Shown here: positions 25,520-33,279 of the stretch, in pieces
How the letters are laid out: the number at the start of each line of letters is the position of its first letter
Numbering within the stretch: the stretch's first letter is position 1
Assembly: GCF_946407605.1 (NCBI RefSeq)
Contig: NZ_CAMJOS010000027.1
Location: forward strand, 1-45,800
DNA from: an uncultured Prevotella sp.
GTDB lineage: Bacteria; Bacteroidota; Bacteroidia; Bacteroidales; Bacteroidaceae
Direction of reading: 5' to 3'
Length of the DNA: 45,800 nt
Program-made: the position numbers and the translations under genes
The notes under the pieces: model-generated
Databases searched by the model: none
What the model was told of the DNA's origin: nothing
What the model saw: the letters and a program-made list of their open reading frames with translations, nothing else

Positions 25520-25906
25520 TTACATGTCTGCTAGTAGACTTGCATAGATGTCATCATTGTCGAGCATGGCATAGTCTGCGCACTCCTCGAAATAGGAGTC
25601 AGAATAGCTGCTAGTAACAACGATGTTGCTCTGAAGATCCTGGGTCTCAGAGGCCTCCTGGTTCAGATGCTGGTAGGTAGCCACTCCAAAGAGTGCAATA
25701 CATGTGCAGGCTGCTGCATAGAGTAGCGGTCTGAGCGTACGCAGAATGGCGGGCTTGGCTTTCTTCGTCTTCTTTTCTTCTTCAGCGTTAATCTTCTGCA
25801 TGACTTGCGCTGTGAGCTGATCGAAGTAGCCATCAGGAACCACGAAGGGGTTCCTCGTGCCCATTTTGCTCTTTAAAAATTCTTCTTCGTTCATCATAAC
25901 TCTCAT
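25520..25906 (-). CDS. Single-span membrane protein, possible anti-sigma factor
   Basis: A protein of up to 128 residues with an N-terminal cytoplasmic part (FVVPDGYFDQLTAQVMQKI), one membrane helix at about residues 60-78 (LLYAAACTCIALFGVA) and an acidic periplasmic tail. The layout is that of a small anti-sigma factor, and it follows an ECF sigma gene by 36 bases. No zinc-binding HxxxCxxC motif is present. Three nearby ATG codons (25906, 25897, 25894) make the exact start unsure. It lies 13 bases before the CpxP/Spy-like gene. Confidence 0.65.
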   Translation of the reverse strand: MRVMMNEEEFLKSKMGTRNPFVVPDGYFDQLTAQVMQKINAEEEKKTKKAKPAILRTLRPLLYAAACTCIALFGVATYQHLNQEASETQDLQSNIVVTSSYSDSYFEECADYAMLDNDDIYASLLADM

Positions 25907-25942
25907 CGTTTTGTTGTTTTGACGTATCTAGTTGACGATGGT

Positions 25943-26491
25943 TTAATCGTGTTGCTTGAAAAATTCTGTAATTTTCTTAACGGCAATATGATACGAGGCT
26001 TTCAGGCCTCCTTCCGAGGTGCCGAGAATCTTGCTGATGTCGCTATATTTCATCTCGTCGTAGTAGCGCAGCTTGAACACTGTCTTCTGCACATCGGGCA
26101 GTTGTTCAATGGCTTCTACCAGTTGTGCCTCGGTCTCGTCGCCGTCAAAGAAGTTGTCGGCCATCAGCTGGTTAGCCAGTCCCATATCCTCGTCGTCGGT
26201 GCTTTGCAGCGGATGGTTCTTCTGCTTGCGCACAAAGTCGAGTGCCTCGTTGATGGCAATACGTGATATCCAGGTGAAGAGCTTCGAGTCGCCATGGAAC
26301 GAGTCGAGCGAGGCCCACGCCTTGAGGAATGCATTTTGCAGCACGTCATTACTATCTTCGTGGGTGATGACGATACGTCGCACCTGCCAATACAGTTGTT
26401 CGCTGTATTGTCTTACCATCATCTCGAATCCCCTGCTGCGGGTGCTTTCCGATTTGATGAGTTTTTTCAGTTGCTCGTCGTCAATTTGCAT
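25943..26491 (-). CDS. ECF-family RNA polymerase sigma factor
   Basis: A 182-residue sigma-70 family protein with region 2 (FEMMVRQYSEQLYWQVRRIV; DVLQNAFLKAWASLDSF; LFTWISRIAINEALDFVRKQ) and region 4 (LPDVQKTVFKLRYYDEMKYSDISKILGTSEGGLKASYHIAVKKI). It begins 22 bases after the L,D-transpeptidase gene on the same strand and is followed by a membrane protein and a CpxP/Spy-like protein. The layout suggests an envelope-stress regulon. Confidence 0.92.
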   Translation of the reverse strand: MQIDDEQLKKLIKSESTRSRGFEMMVRQYSEQLYWQVRRIVITHEDSNDVLQNAFLKAWASLDSFHGDSKLFTWISRIAINEALDFVRKQKNHPLQSTDDEDMGLANQLMADNFFDGDETEAQLVEAIEQLPDVQKTVFKLRYYDEMKYSDISKILGTSEGGLKASYHIAVKKITEFFKQHD

Positions 26492-26513
26492 GCTCTTCTA
26501 TATTACAGATGTT

Positions 26514-28088
26514 CTATGGAAGGAAAGGCTTAATGGCCTTGTGCACCTGAATATCGTATTCATAGCGATCGGGCCACACCTCAAACACCTTGGTTTCTGG
26601 GTTGGGGTAGTATGTGTAGTAGTCTATGCATACTGGTACCTTGGGTGTGACGTCCTTCGAGCTTATCAGTCGTATTTTCTCGTCTTTTATATGCTCTTTG
26701 CGGTACTTTTTGCCTTTTTCCGTCTCGGGTTTCATGTCGATTGACAGGCGGATCTTGTCAAGTGTCCACTCGTCAATATCGTCAAGTGTAAACTTCATCA
26801 GGTCGAAGGGGCGCTGCACACGCACGCAACCATGCGATATGGTGCGCCGTTCGTTGTTAAAGGCGTTGTGGTTGTTGGTGTCGTGCAGATACACGTCAAA
26901 CTGGTTGTTGAACCTGAAGATGATTCTTCCCAGAGAGTTCCTGCGGCCGCTGTGCTGTGCCACGCGATAGGCGCCGCTTCTCAGCTGTGCCTTGGTGATG
27001 TCCTTGGCTCTGATGGTGTCGCCTGAGCTGCGATGCACAATGAAGTAGTTGTTGCGTGCAAAGTAGGCCGAGTCGCCAGCATGTCCGCTCACCTCGTCGC
27101 GCAGTATGGAGCTGGGGATATTCCATTCAGGGTTAAACTGTATGAGCCTGATCTGACTGGTCAGTAGCGGAGTCTTCGTACGCCAGGCGCCGCAGCAGAT
27201 GCGCATGGAGAACACGCTGTCGGGACCAATGGCCCAGAGCTGCTGCGAGGGTATGTTGACGAATATCTGCTTGTCGTGTTCGGCAGGCTGCTGCACATGT
27301 CGCCAGCGCAGACGCTCCATGTTGCAGAGTATGCGCTTGTGCCCATCTTCTGTAGAGTCTTTGGCCAGCTCTTGCTTCAGCAGGGCATACACAGGGTGAG
27401 TGCTTTCTGTCTGCTGTAGATATTGCGTGGGCTGCTCGTCGGCAGCGTGGCTCAGCGCCTGCTCTACAAAGTTGCTGTCGGGCTTCTCCAGGTCTATGTC
27501 ATATATAATACGGTACGCGTTAGCGCCTTTCTTGTCTATATGGTTCAGCACTTTGTGGGGATTCATGAATCCGTAGCGCTGTCCCAGGGCGTAGCGCAGG
27601 TAGGCCTTGCTGAGGTTCAGCTCCAGGCGTGCCATAGCCTCGCTGACGCTGGTCTGCGTAGAGTCGAAGTCCAGCTTTCGGAAGTGGCTCACATCGTCTC
27701 TGATGTTCTGGGTGAAGAAGGCTGTTGGTGCGAATCCCATCTCCTTGGCCTGACCTTCGATATAGTCGGCCACGCTGCTGGCCTTGGCCAGAAAGGTGGT
27801 GTCTTCGCCAACCCACATCCAACTGCCGCCATCCTTGTAGTAGCTGTCAACCATTTTGTCAGCCTGCAATGAATCGTGGTTTGATGCGACGATGCCAAAT
27901 AAACACTGTTGGGCACTCTGTGCGCTGTCGGCCAGCAACTGCTGACGTTGCAGGTCAGCGAGTTCCTTTTCTGTTGGCGCAGCAAAGTTGTTGCACGAGC
28001 AGAACAGGCCTGTAAGAATAAAGCCGAGGATAATGGTTAGCGTAGGGTGACTTTGCGTACGGTTTTGCCTACTTTCAGAATATAGCAT
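26514..28088 (-). CDS. L,D-transpeptidase (YkuD) lipoprotein, YcbB-like
   Basis: A 524-residue protein with an N-terminal hydrophobic signal ending in a relaxed lipobox (LTGLFCSC, probable Cys32). A long helical and peptidoglycan-binding-like region is followed by a YkuD catalytic domain with SHGCVRV at about residues 416-422, which holds the catalytic cysteine. Such enzymes make 3-3 crosslinks in peptidoglycan or attach proteins to it. The start overlaps the preceding small gene by 52 bases in another frame; no later in-frame start keeps the signal sequence. It is placed before an ECF sigma gene, tying wall remodelling to that regulator. Confidence 0.87.
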   Translation of the reverse strand: MLYSESRQNRTQSHPTLTIILGFILTGLFCSCNNFAAPTEKELADLQRQQLLADSAQSAQQCLFGIVASNHDSLQADKMVDSYYKDGGSWMWVGEDTTFLAKASSVADYIEGQAKEMGFAPTAFFTQNIRDDVSHFRKLDFDSTQTSVSEAMARLELNLSKAYLRYALGQRYGFMNPHKVLNHIDKKGANAYRIIYDIDLEKPDSNFVEQALSHAADEQPTQYLQQTESTHPVYALLKQELAKDSTEDGHKRILCNMERLRWRHVQQPAEHDKQIFVNIPSQQLWAIGPDSVFSMRICCGAWRTKTPLLTSQIRLIQFNPEWNIPSSILRDEVSGHAGDSAYFARNNYFIVHRSSGDTIRAKDITKAQLRSGAYRVAQHSGRRNSLGRIIFRFNNQFDVYLHDTNNHNAFNNERRTISHGCVRVQRPFDLMKFTLDDIDEWTLDKIRLSIDMKPETEKGKKYRKEHIKDEKIRLISSKDVTPKVPVCIDYYTYYPNPETKVFEVWPDRYEYDIQVHKAIKPFLP

Positions 28089-28351
28089 CCCTTGGGAAGA
28101 TTTAGTTCTATACGCTGTGAAGGAGCTTCAATTTTGTATGAGGCGATGGCTTTACCAGTCAAAGAAACGACTTCGAGCACCAGTCCCTGGGCCTCTTGCA
28201 CGGTGACGCTGTTCTTGTCAACTTTCATGGTAGGCTGTGATTCCTCCACCTGTTCTGCAATGCCCAACTCGTAGACCATGGTTGCGGCCTGTGTGGGGAT
28301 GCTGAATGTAAACAGGGCTGCTGTTGCCAATATGAGTAGTTTCTTTTGCAT
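28037..28351 (-). CDS. Small secreted protein with sorting-domain-like C-terminus
   Basis: A 104-residue secreted protein with a signal peptide (MQKKLLILATAALFTFSIPTQA). The second half reads VLEVVSLTGKAIASYKIE followed by LPKGCYILKVGKTVRKVTLR, close to the type IX secretion (Por) C-terminal sorting domain pattern. Here the domain makes up most of the protein instead of trailing a large cargo. It heads the operon behind the promoter at 28375-28406. Whether it is truly secreted by type IX is not known. Confidence 0.7.
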   Translation of the reverse strand: MQKKLLILATAALFTFSIPTQAATMVYELGIAEQVEESQPTMKVDKNSVTVQEAQGLVLEVVSLTGKAIASYKIEAPSQRIELNLPKGCYILKVGKTVRKVTLR

Positions 28352-28374
28352 ACGTTTCGTCAATTTATTTGGCG

Positions 28375-28406
28375 CAAAGATAGCAAAAAGATTTGAAACT
28401 CACAAA
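28375..28406 (-). promoter_or_regulatory. Promoter of the L,D-transpeptidase / ECF sigma operon
   Basis: On the minus strand TTTG (28406-28403), a 20-base spacer and TATCTTTG (28382-28375), about 24 bases before the ATG at 28351. Confidence 0.8.
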
Positions 28407-28428
28407 TATTTTGGCGAAAATGTGCGGT

Positions 28429-29346
28429 TTAGATGTCAAAAACCATCGTTTCGGCAGTCAGGAAGGTGTTTTCGAATACTTCTTTGGCCTCGTTTAGCAG
28501 GATGGTTTCATCTACATAGCGAGCGCTGAAGTGCCCCAGCAGCAGCTTGCCTACTCCAGCATCGCGGGCTACGGTGGCTGCCTGTCGGGCTGTGGAGTGG
28601 AAGTATTTGGCGGCGCCGTCTTCCTTGTCGTCGGCGTAGGTACTTTCATGGTACAGGGTATCCACGCCGCGTATCATCTCGTGCAGCTTGGGCATATAGC
28701 GTGTGTCCGAGCAGTAGGCATACGAACGGGGTTTGTCGGCGGGTGTCACCAGTTGTTCGTTGGGCACGTATGTGCCGTCGGACAGCGTGTAGCCTTGCCC
28801 TGCCTTGATATTGTTGATTTGCGACACGGGGATGTCGTACATCTCAATCATATCGCGCCTGATGTGGGGCGACAGTGGCTTTTCGCGGAATAGGAATCCA
28901 GCGCAGGGCATGCGGTGGTCCAGCGGTATGGACTCTACAGTCAGCGAGCGGTCTTCGAATATCACCTGCTGTTTGGTGGTGTCGATGGCGTGAAACTCCA
29001 CCTTGTAGCCAATGTCGTAGTTGAAGAACATGTCGAGCTGTGCCTTCAGCATGGGTTCCAGTTGCGCTGGTGCATAGACATGCAGCGTGGCGGTGCGTCC
29101 CAGCAGTCCGAAGGTGGAGATGAGTCCTATGAGTCCGAAGCAATGGTCGCCGTGCAGGTGCGAAATAAAGATGTGCCCCAGCTTGTTGAACGACAGTCCC
29201 GAGCGTCGCAGCTGCAGTTGTGCGCCCTCGCCGCAGTCAACCATAAACAGCTTGTCGCGACAGTCCACCACCTGCATCGATGGCAGGTGGCGTGTGGTGG
29301 GCAATGCGCTGCCACAGCCTAAGATATGTACGCGGAATGGTGTCAT
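28429..29346 (-). CDS. rnz: Ribonuclease Z
   Basis: A 305-residue metallo-beta-lactamase-fold nuclease that trims tRNA 3' ends. Diagnostic pieces are LGCGSALPT near the start, the zinc motif SHLHGDH at about 62-68, YCSDTRY at about 212, LYHESTY and LLGHFSARY. The length is normal for bacterial RNase Z. It follows the lipoprotein gene by 3 bases and so is cotranscribed with mazG. Confidence 0.95.
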   Translation of the reverse strand: MTPFRVHILGCGSALPTTRHLPSMQVVDCRDKLFMVDCGEGAQLQLRRSGLSFNKLGHIFISHLHGDHCFGLIGLISTFGLLGRTATLHVYAPAQLEPMLKAQLDMFFNYDIGYKVEFHAIDTTKQQVIFEDRSLTVESIPLDHRMPCAGFLFREKPLSPHIRRDMIEMYDIPVSQINNIKAGQGYTLSDGTYVPNEQLVTPADKPRSYAYCSDTRYMPKLHEMIRGVDTLYHESTYADDKEDGAAKYFHSTARQAATVARDAGVGKLLLGHFSARYVDETILLNEAKEVFENTFLTAETMVFDI

Positions 29347-29349
29347 TCG

Positions 29350-30012
29350 TTATATTCTGAATTCGTCGTCGTAGCCCTCGTCCAGGTCAATGTCCAGATC
29401 TTCATCTTCGTTCTTACTCGGGTGCGAGTATTCGTAGGTGTCTTCCTCGTCGGCGATGACCAGCGAGTCGGCTGTGAGCTTCACAATGCTAAATACCTGA
29501 AACTCCTCCATGTCGATGCCGTCCTCGCGGGTGGCCTGTATCTGCAGTTTGCCGTTGAACAGTCGCCACGACTTATACACGATGCTGCTCTGGTCGATGC
29601 TCTCAGCCAGTCCGCCGCGCAGAATTCTGATGCCTGTTTCCGAGCTGCCGTCAATGGGGTTGGGCATCACCCAGTCGCCATGCAGCACCGACTTGTTGAT
29701 GACGAGCAGCGCCTCTGTCGAGTCGGAATTGACCATGACGGCCATCTCGTCGCCTACGGCATAGCCGCCCATCACGCGGTCTTTGTTGCGACATCTCTCC
29801 AGGTTCACGGTCAGCGTGTCGCCCGTGTCGGTAATCAGCTGCAGGGTGTTCATGGCCGAGCCTTCGCCGCAGAAGCCATAGACGGTAGAGTCGCGCAGAA
29901 TGTACTCCACCTTCTCTTCGTTGTAGTCCTGCTGGTTGTCAGCCTGTTGTCCCTTCTTGCCGCAACTGGCGGTCAGCGCCATTGTTGCGATGAAAATCAA
30001 TATCTTCTTCAT
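29350..30012 (-). CDS. Lipoprotein of unknown function (220 aa)
   Basis: A 220-residue lipoprotein with MKKILIFIATMALTASC (lipobox TASC) and a beta-rich body (VYGFCGEGSAMNTLQLIT; GWRLF-like YKSWRLFNGKLQI). It ends in a strongly acidic stretch (EDEDLDIDLDEGYDDE). Its frame sits 9 bases after mazG and 3 bases before rnz, so the three probably form one transcript. No family was recognised. Confidence 0.78.
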   Translation of the reverse strand: MKKILIFIATMALTASCGKKGQQADNQQDYNEEKVEYILRDSTVYGFCGEGSAMNTLQLITDTGDTLTVNLERCRNKDRVMGGYAVGDEMAVMVNSDSTEALLVINKSVLHGDWVMPNPIDGSSETGIRILRGGLAESIDQSSIVYKSWRLFNGKLQIQATREDGIDMEEFQVFSIVKLTADSLVIADEEDTYEYSHPSKNEDEDLDIDLDEGYDDEFRI

Positions 30013-30021
30013 ATACCTTGT

Positions 30022-30891
30022 TTATGAATGGTCCTGGTTTGTTTGTTCTGTTTTCTTCGCCTCGTTCCATAGGGCGTCCATCTCTTCGAGTGTCATCTCT
30101 GTCAACGGCTTGCCGGCCTTGATAGAGTGCTCCTCAATATAGTTGAAGCGGCTGATGAACTTCCTGTTGGTGCGCTCCAGCGCATTGTCGGGGTTCAGGT
30201 GATAGAGGCGGGCAACGTTGATTAACGAGAAGATGAAGTCGCCCAGCTCGTTGGTTGAGGCTTCCTTGTCTTCCTTTGCCAGTTCGGCCTCCAGCTCGCT
30301 CAGCTCCTCGTGCACCTTCTGCCACGCGTCCTCCTTTTTCTGCCAGTCGAAGCCCACGTTGCGAGCCTTGTCCTGAATGCGGTAGGCCTTGATGAGCGAG
30401 GGTAGGGCAGCGGGCACGCCTGAGAGCACGCTCTTGTTGCCGTCCTTCTCCTTCAGTTTGATCTGCTCCCAGTTCTGCAGCACCTCGTCGGCAGTCTTCG
30501 CGTTGGCAAACTGCCTGTCGCTCTGGTCTTCACCATAAGGCAGGGGCTTGGGCTCAGGAGCGCCAACCTGCGAGGGGTGATAGATGTGGGGGTGACGGAA
30601 TATCAGTTTGTCGGTCTCTGTGTTCAGCACGTCGGCTATGTCGTATTGTCCCTGCTCGGTGGCAATGCGGGCGTAGAAGCACACGTGCATCAGCACGTCG
30701 CCCAGCTCCTTCATCGTGTCGTGCACGTCGTTGCGTGCCAACGCGTCACACAGCTCGAAGGTCTCTTCAATGGTGTTTGGTCGCAGACTCTCGTTAGTCT
30801 GCTTTTTGTCCCACGGACACTTCTCGCGCAGCTGGTCCAGCACGTCGAGCAGCCTTCCGAAGGCCTTCATCTGTTCTTCTCTTGTATGCAT
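30022..30891 (-). CDS. mazG: Nucleoside triphosphate pyrophosphohydrolase MazG
   Basis: A protein of about 289 residues with two all-alpha MazG domains. The first holds NTIEETFELCDAL and the metal-binding ELGDVLMHVCF, the second ELGDFIFSLINVARL. MazG hydrolyses non-canonical or damaged NTPs to NMP and PPi. Three upstream ATGs are possible (30915, 30903, 30891). The -7 element at 30913-30920 excludes the first, and the 30891 start gives a short leader of about 15 bases. It is the first gene of mazG-lipoprotein-rnz. Confidence 0.92.
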   Translation of the reverse strand: MHTREEQMKAFGRLLDVLDQLREKCPWDKKQTNESLRPNTIEETFELCDALARNDVHDTMKELGDVLMHVCFYARIATEQGQYDIADVLNTETDKLIFRHPHIYHPSQVGAPEPKPLPYGEDQSDRQFANAKTADEVLQNWEQIKLKEKDGNKSVLSGVPAALPSLIKAYRIQDKARNVGFDWQKKEDAWQKVHEELSELEAELAKEDKEASTNELGDFIFSLINVARLYHLNPDNALERTNRKFISRFNYIEEHSIKAGKPLTEMTLEEMDALWNEAKKTEQTNQDHS

Positions 30892-30912
30892 CGTTGTTGT
30901 CATATAACTATG

Positions 30913-30920
30913 CAAAGGTA
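30913..30920 (-). promoter_or_regulatory. -7 element of the mazG operon
   Basis: The minus strand reads TACCTTTG. No clear TTTG box lies 19-21 bases upstream. The element overlaps the most upstream in-frame ATG, which therefore cannot be the start. Confidence 0.5.
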
Positions 30921-31197
30921 GTAATAAAATTGGTAAAACACCTACATTTTATTACTTTTAACACGAAAACCATTCACTATAGCGGAAAAATCATTGCCTA
31001 TAGGGTATTTCATTGTAAGGAATAGACCTTTTACCCCACTAGTGTTCAGTCATATTAAAAATGTTAAAATTTTTTCGCATGTCGCCAATCTGACTCTATT
31101 TTGCCGATTAACTTGAGAATATTTTCTCGCTAGTTAAGAAAAAATATTTTTCCCGTGAGGGCGCAATTTTTTATCTACCTATTGAATATATGAAGGT

Positions 31198-31254
31198 GCT
31201 GAATAAAGTTGGGAATATTAAGCATTTTGTAAAATATTCAGCATCATTGTGCTG
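31198..31254. repeat. Nested inverted repeats
   Basis: GCTGAATA (31198-31205) pairs with TATTCAGC (31235-31242). CAGCA (31239-31243) also pairs with TGCTG (31250-31254). The two stems share bases, so they exclude each other. Confidence 0.5.
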
Positions 31255-31585
31255 ATGGAAATCGTGACAAATAGCCTCTACAAGATTGGACAATTGACCC
31301 TAGATTCTGCTCGAATCGGCTACAAGATGAGCCATTGACCACACATTTCCTTCCATGTGAGGTCAGAATACAGAAATTCTGCGCTGCTGATGTGTGCGCC
31401 AAGTATGGGAAAAACATCGGAATTAGGGGTTCGTGCATGTCTTTTGAGGCCTGCGTGAGCGGTAATTTTACACATTCTGTACTTTTTTCGAGGAATGGCA
31501 TAGAGGGGATAGTCGCTTTTGGAATGTCGTATCTTGTTGATAATCAGTTTTTTAGATGAAATGGTAATGTTGTTTTTGGGGCTTC

Positions 31586-31735
31586 GTGTTCCAGTTCCAG
31601 TTGCTCCAGTTTTATTTTTGGTAGTTCCATCACCCCTATTTCTATATATAACTATTTAATTATTAATTAGTTATAAAGATTATAGAAGGGGTTTTGTCCC
31701 TCAAATTTTAATTGGAACAATTGGAACTGGAACGC
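31586..31735. repeat. 150-bp element bounded by 18-bp inverted repeats
   Basis: The ends GTGTTCCAGTTCCAGTTG (31586-31603) and CAATTGGAACTGGAACGC (31718-31735) are complementary at 16 of 18 positions. Inside lies a second imperfect stem from CCCCT (31633-31637) through AACTA/TAGTT to AGGGG (31687-31691). The nested layout resembles a small non-autonomous (MITE-like) element or a structured RNA. No clear target-site duplication was seen. Confidence 0.6.
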
Positions 31736-31801
31736 ATTACTCGTTTTTTTTCCTTTTCTCTATAAGGCCTTCCAGCGCCTTGCTAAGTTCGTCGTCTGCA
31801 C

Positions 31802-32632
31802 TCACTCAATCACAGCCTTAGCCTTCAGCCATTGAATCATCTGGTTGCTCCAAGTCTCAGTCGTCGTCTTACCTGTCTGCGGCATCAGTTCGTAGGGACC
31901 TTTGCCATCGCCATACATGTGCATTTCAGCATTGGCTCCAGCCTTCTTCCACTCCATGAAGAGAGCCACGAGACCTGCTGCCACGTTGGGATGGTCGGCA
32001 CGGGTCATGATGAGAAGGGGAGGGGCATCCTGCGGCACGGTGACAGGCATCAGCGAGGGGCCGAAGTTGGTGCAGAGGAAGTTGGGACGCTCCATGCTGT
32101 CTGCAGACATCGTGGCTGCGATAGCCACTCCTCCGCCAGCCGAGAAGCCTAGGAAGCCAATCTTATCCTTGCTGATATGCCACTCGTCGGCATGTTCTCT
32201 CACCATGCGGATGGCAGCCTTGGCATCCTGTGCTGCGAGTTGGATGATGGAGTCACCACTGGCCGTATGCATCGGATTGGCATCGGCCTGAGGGAACGCT
32301 TCTGGATGCGTCACATCCACCGTCGGCGGCATTTTCATGCCCTGTGGCATCTGTCCTTTATTGAGATGGTAGCGCAGGCCAATGGCGGCAATGCCGTGCT
32401 CATTCAGAAACGAGGCCATCTTCACCACGTCGCTCTCCCACGACAGCCATCGCATGGCACCGCCAGGACATAACACGACAGCGCATCCGTTAGGCTGTTG
32501 GGGCAGGTAGACCTCAATCATCGGCTTGTCCTTCTCGTCGTCAGAGGCACTTGCCGTTGGCAGGATATACTGCTTTTGTGCCCCTACAGCCAGAGGCAGG
32601 AAAAGCATACAGAATAAAGCGAGTCTCTTCAT
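31802..32632 (-). CDS. Secreted alpha/beta-hydrolase (esterase-like)
   Basis: A 276-residue secreted hydrolase from the start at 32632, which begins the signal peptide MKRLALFCMLFLPLAVGAQ. It has the oxyanion-type CPGGAMRWLSW segment (HGGG-like but starting CPGG), the nucleophile elbow GFSAGGG at about residues 160-166, and a likely acid/histidine region near MYGDGKGPYEL. It resembles BD-FAE/acetyl-xylan-esterase-like enzymes of Prevotella that remove acyl groups from plant polysaccharides, but the histidine was not identified with certainty. The alternative ATG at 32650 is possible. It stands alone with its own -7 element. Confidence 0.82.
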   Translation of the reverse strand: MKRLALFCMLFLPLAVGAQKQYILPTASASDDEKDKPMIEVYLPQQPNGCAVVLCPGGAMRWLSWESDVVKMASFLNEHGIAAIGLRYHLNKGQMPQGMKMPPTVDVTHPEAFPQADANPMHTASGDSIIQLAAQDAKAAIRMVREHADEWHISKDKIGFLGFSAGGGVAIAATMSADSMERPNFLCTNFGPSLMPVTVPQDAPPLLIMTRADHPNVAAGLVALFMEWKKAGANAEMHMYGDGKGPYELMPQTGKTTTETWSNQMIQWLKAKAVIE

Positions 32633-32674
32633 AGATTTTCTGTTGTCCATCTTAATAATTTGTAAAGTTGGATG

Positions 32675-32682
32675 CAAAGATA
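32675..32682 (-). promoter_or_regulatory. -7 element of the esterase gene
   Basis: The minus strand reads TATCTTTG about 42 bases before the chosen start. It forms a symmetrical pair with the plus-strand element at 32705-32712. Confidence 0.55.
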
Positions 32683-32704
32683 CAAATATTATAGAAAAAA
32701 TGAC

Positions 32705-32712
32705 TATCTTTG
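32705..32712 (+). promoter_or_regulatory. -7 element of the GlsB/YeaQ-like gene
   Basis: TATCTTTG, 19 bases before the ATG at 32732. The bases around it (GAAAAAATGACTATCTTTGC) are the same as around the element at 2247-2254 over about 18 positions. Confidence 0.55.
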
Positions 32713-32731
32713 CAAATAAAATTGGAGAAAT

Positions 32732-32995
32732 ATGTTAGAACACATTGCAGATTTCACGGCATGGCCGATACTTACGGGTATTTGTATCGGCTACATTGCC
32801 AACCGTATCATGAGTGGCGAGGGCAAAGGATGTTGCATGAACCTTGTCGTCGGCATCATTGGCAGTTATGTAGGCACTTTCATCAGCCATATCCTAAGCA
32901 TTGAACTGCTTGGCAAAGGCTATCTCACCAATTTCGTGTTTTGCGTTATTGGTGCCGTAGCATTCCTTTGGATCTGGAAGAAACTGTTTGATTAA
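32732..32995 (+). CDS. GlsB/YeaQ/YmgE-family small membrane protein
   Basis: An 87-residue membrane protein with three hydrophobic helices. Gly-rich ILTGICIGYIANRIMSGEG, then NLVVGIIGSYVGTFISHIL and FVFCVIGAVAFLWIWKKLF, give the usual transglycosylase-associated (GlsB/YeaQ/YmgE) layout. Members are stress-induced small membrane proteins without a known biochemical role. GGAGAAAT lies just before the ATG. Confidence 0.85.
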   Translation: MLEHIADFTAWPILTGICIGYIANRIMSGEGKGCCMNLVVGIIGSYVGTFISHILSIELLGKGYLTNFVFCVIGAVAFLWIWKKLFD

Positions 32996-33002
32996 GCAAA
33001 TT

Positions 33003-33032
33003 GGTCACGGTCACAGCTGTGACCATGTGACC
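33003..33032. repeat. Nested GGTCAC palindrome
   Basis: GGTCAC (33003-33008) is followed by the perfect 16-bp palindrome GGTCACAGCTGTGACC (33009-33024) and GTGACC (33027-33032). It can form one long hairpin 8 bases after the GlsB stop. There is no T run, so it may be a bidirectional transcript end or a protein-binding site. Confidence 0.65.
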
Positions 33033-33117
33033 GTAAACAGTTTCGTACACAATTGATAAACGCATCCTTAAAAAATGTAAATCGTCCTTTTTCTGCTATA
33101 TAATTATTATTCTTTTA

Positions 33118-33170
33118 ACAGGGTTTACCCCTGTATATTTTTATATCAATTATATAATTAAATAATTGAT
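33118..33170. repeat. Two small hairpins in A+T-rich spacer
   Basis: ACAGGG/CCCTGT (33118-33123, 33129-33134) and ATCAATTAT/ATAATTGAT (33145-33153, 33162-33170). The spacer 32996-33279 holds these, the GGTCAC palindrome and a promoter; no gene was seen. Confidence 0.5.
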
Positions 33171-33220
33171 AATCAATCAGTTAAACTATGTTATTGCATT
33201 GGCTTTTTCTGCCTTAAAAA

Positions 33221-33252
33221 TTTGGTTCGATAGCATAATTGTCCTATCTTTG
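33221..33252 (+). promoter_or_regulatory. Promoter of the agmatine-deiminase-like gene
   Basis: TTTG at 33221-33224, a 20-base spacer and TATCTTTG at 33245-33252, 27 bases before the ATG at 33280. Confidence 0.8.
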
Positions 33253-33279
33253 CACTCACATTTCTAAAACAGCATAGGT

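Larger units (their letters stand above)
30921..31736. other. 816-base region without a convincing gene
   Basis: An A+T-rich stretch between the mazG promoter and the esterase 3' end. Two opposing short frames (31335-31559 plus, 31244-31501 minus) overlap each other and lack promoter signals or recognisable domains. It holds several inverted repeats (listed separately) and an imperfect direct repeat with CTACAAGAT at 31278-31286 and 31320-31328, each followed by an ATTGACC. It may hold a structured RNA or the remains of a mobile element. Confidence 0.6.

Noticed and set aside
31244..31559. Two opposed short frames (85 and 74 residues)
   Set aside because: They overlap each other, have no promoter or ribosome signals and no domain; kept only as a possible dispersed repeat.
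31737..31805. 22-codon frame touching the esterase stop
   Set aside because: It has a GTGAGTG-type overlap and a charged helical sequence, but it is too short and could be the last piece of a lost gene; not supportable.
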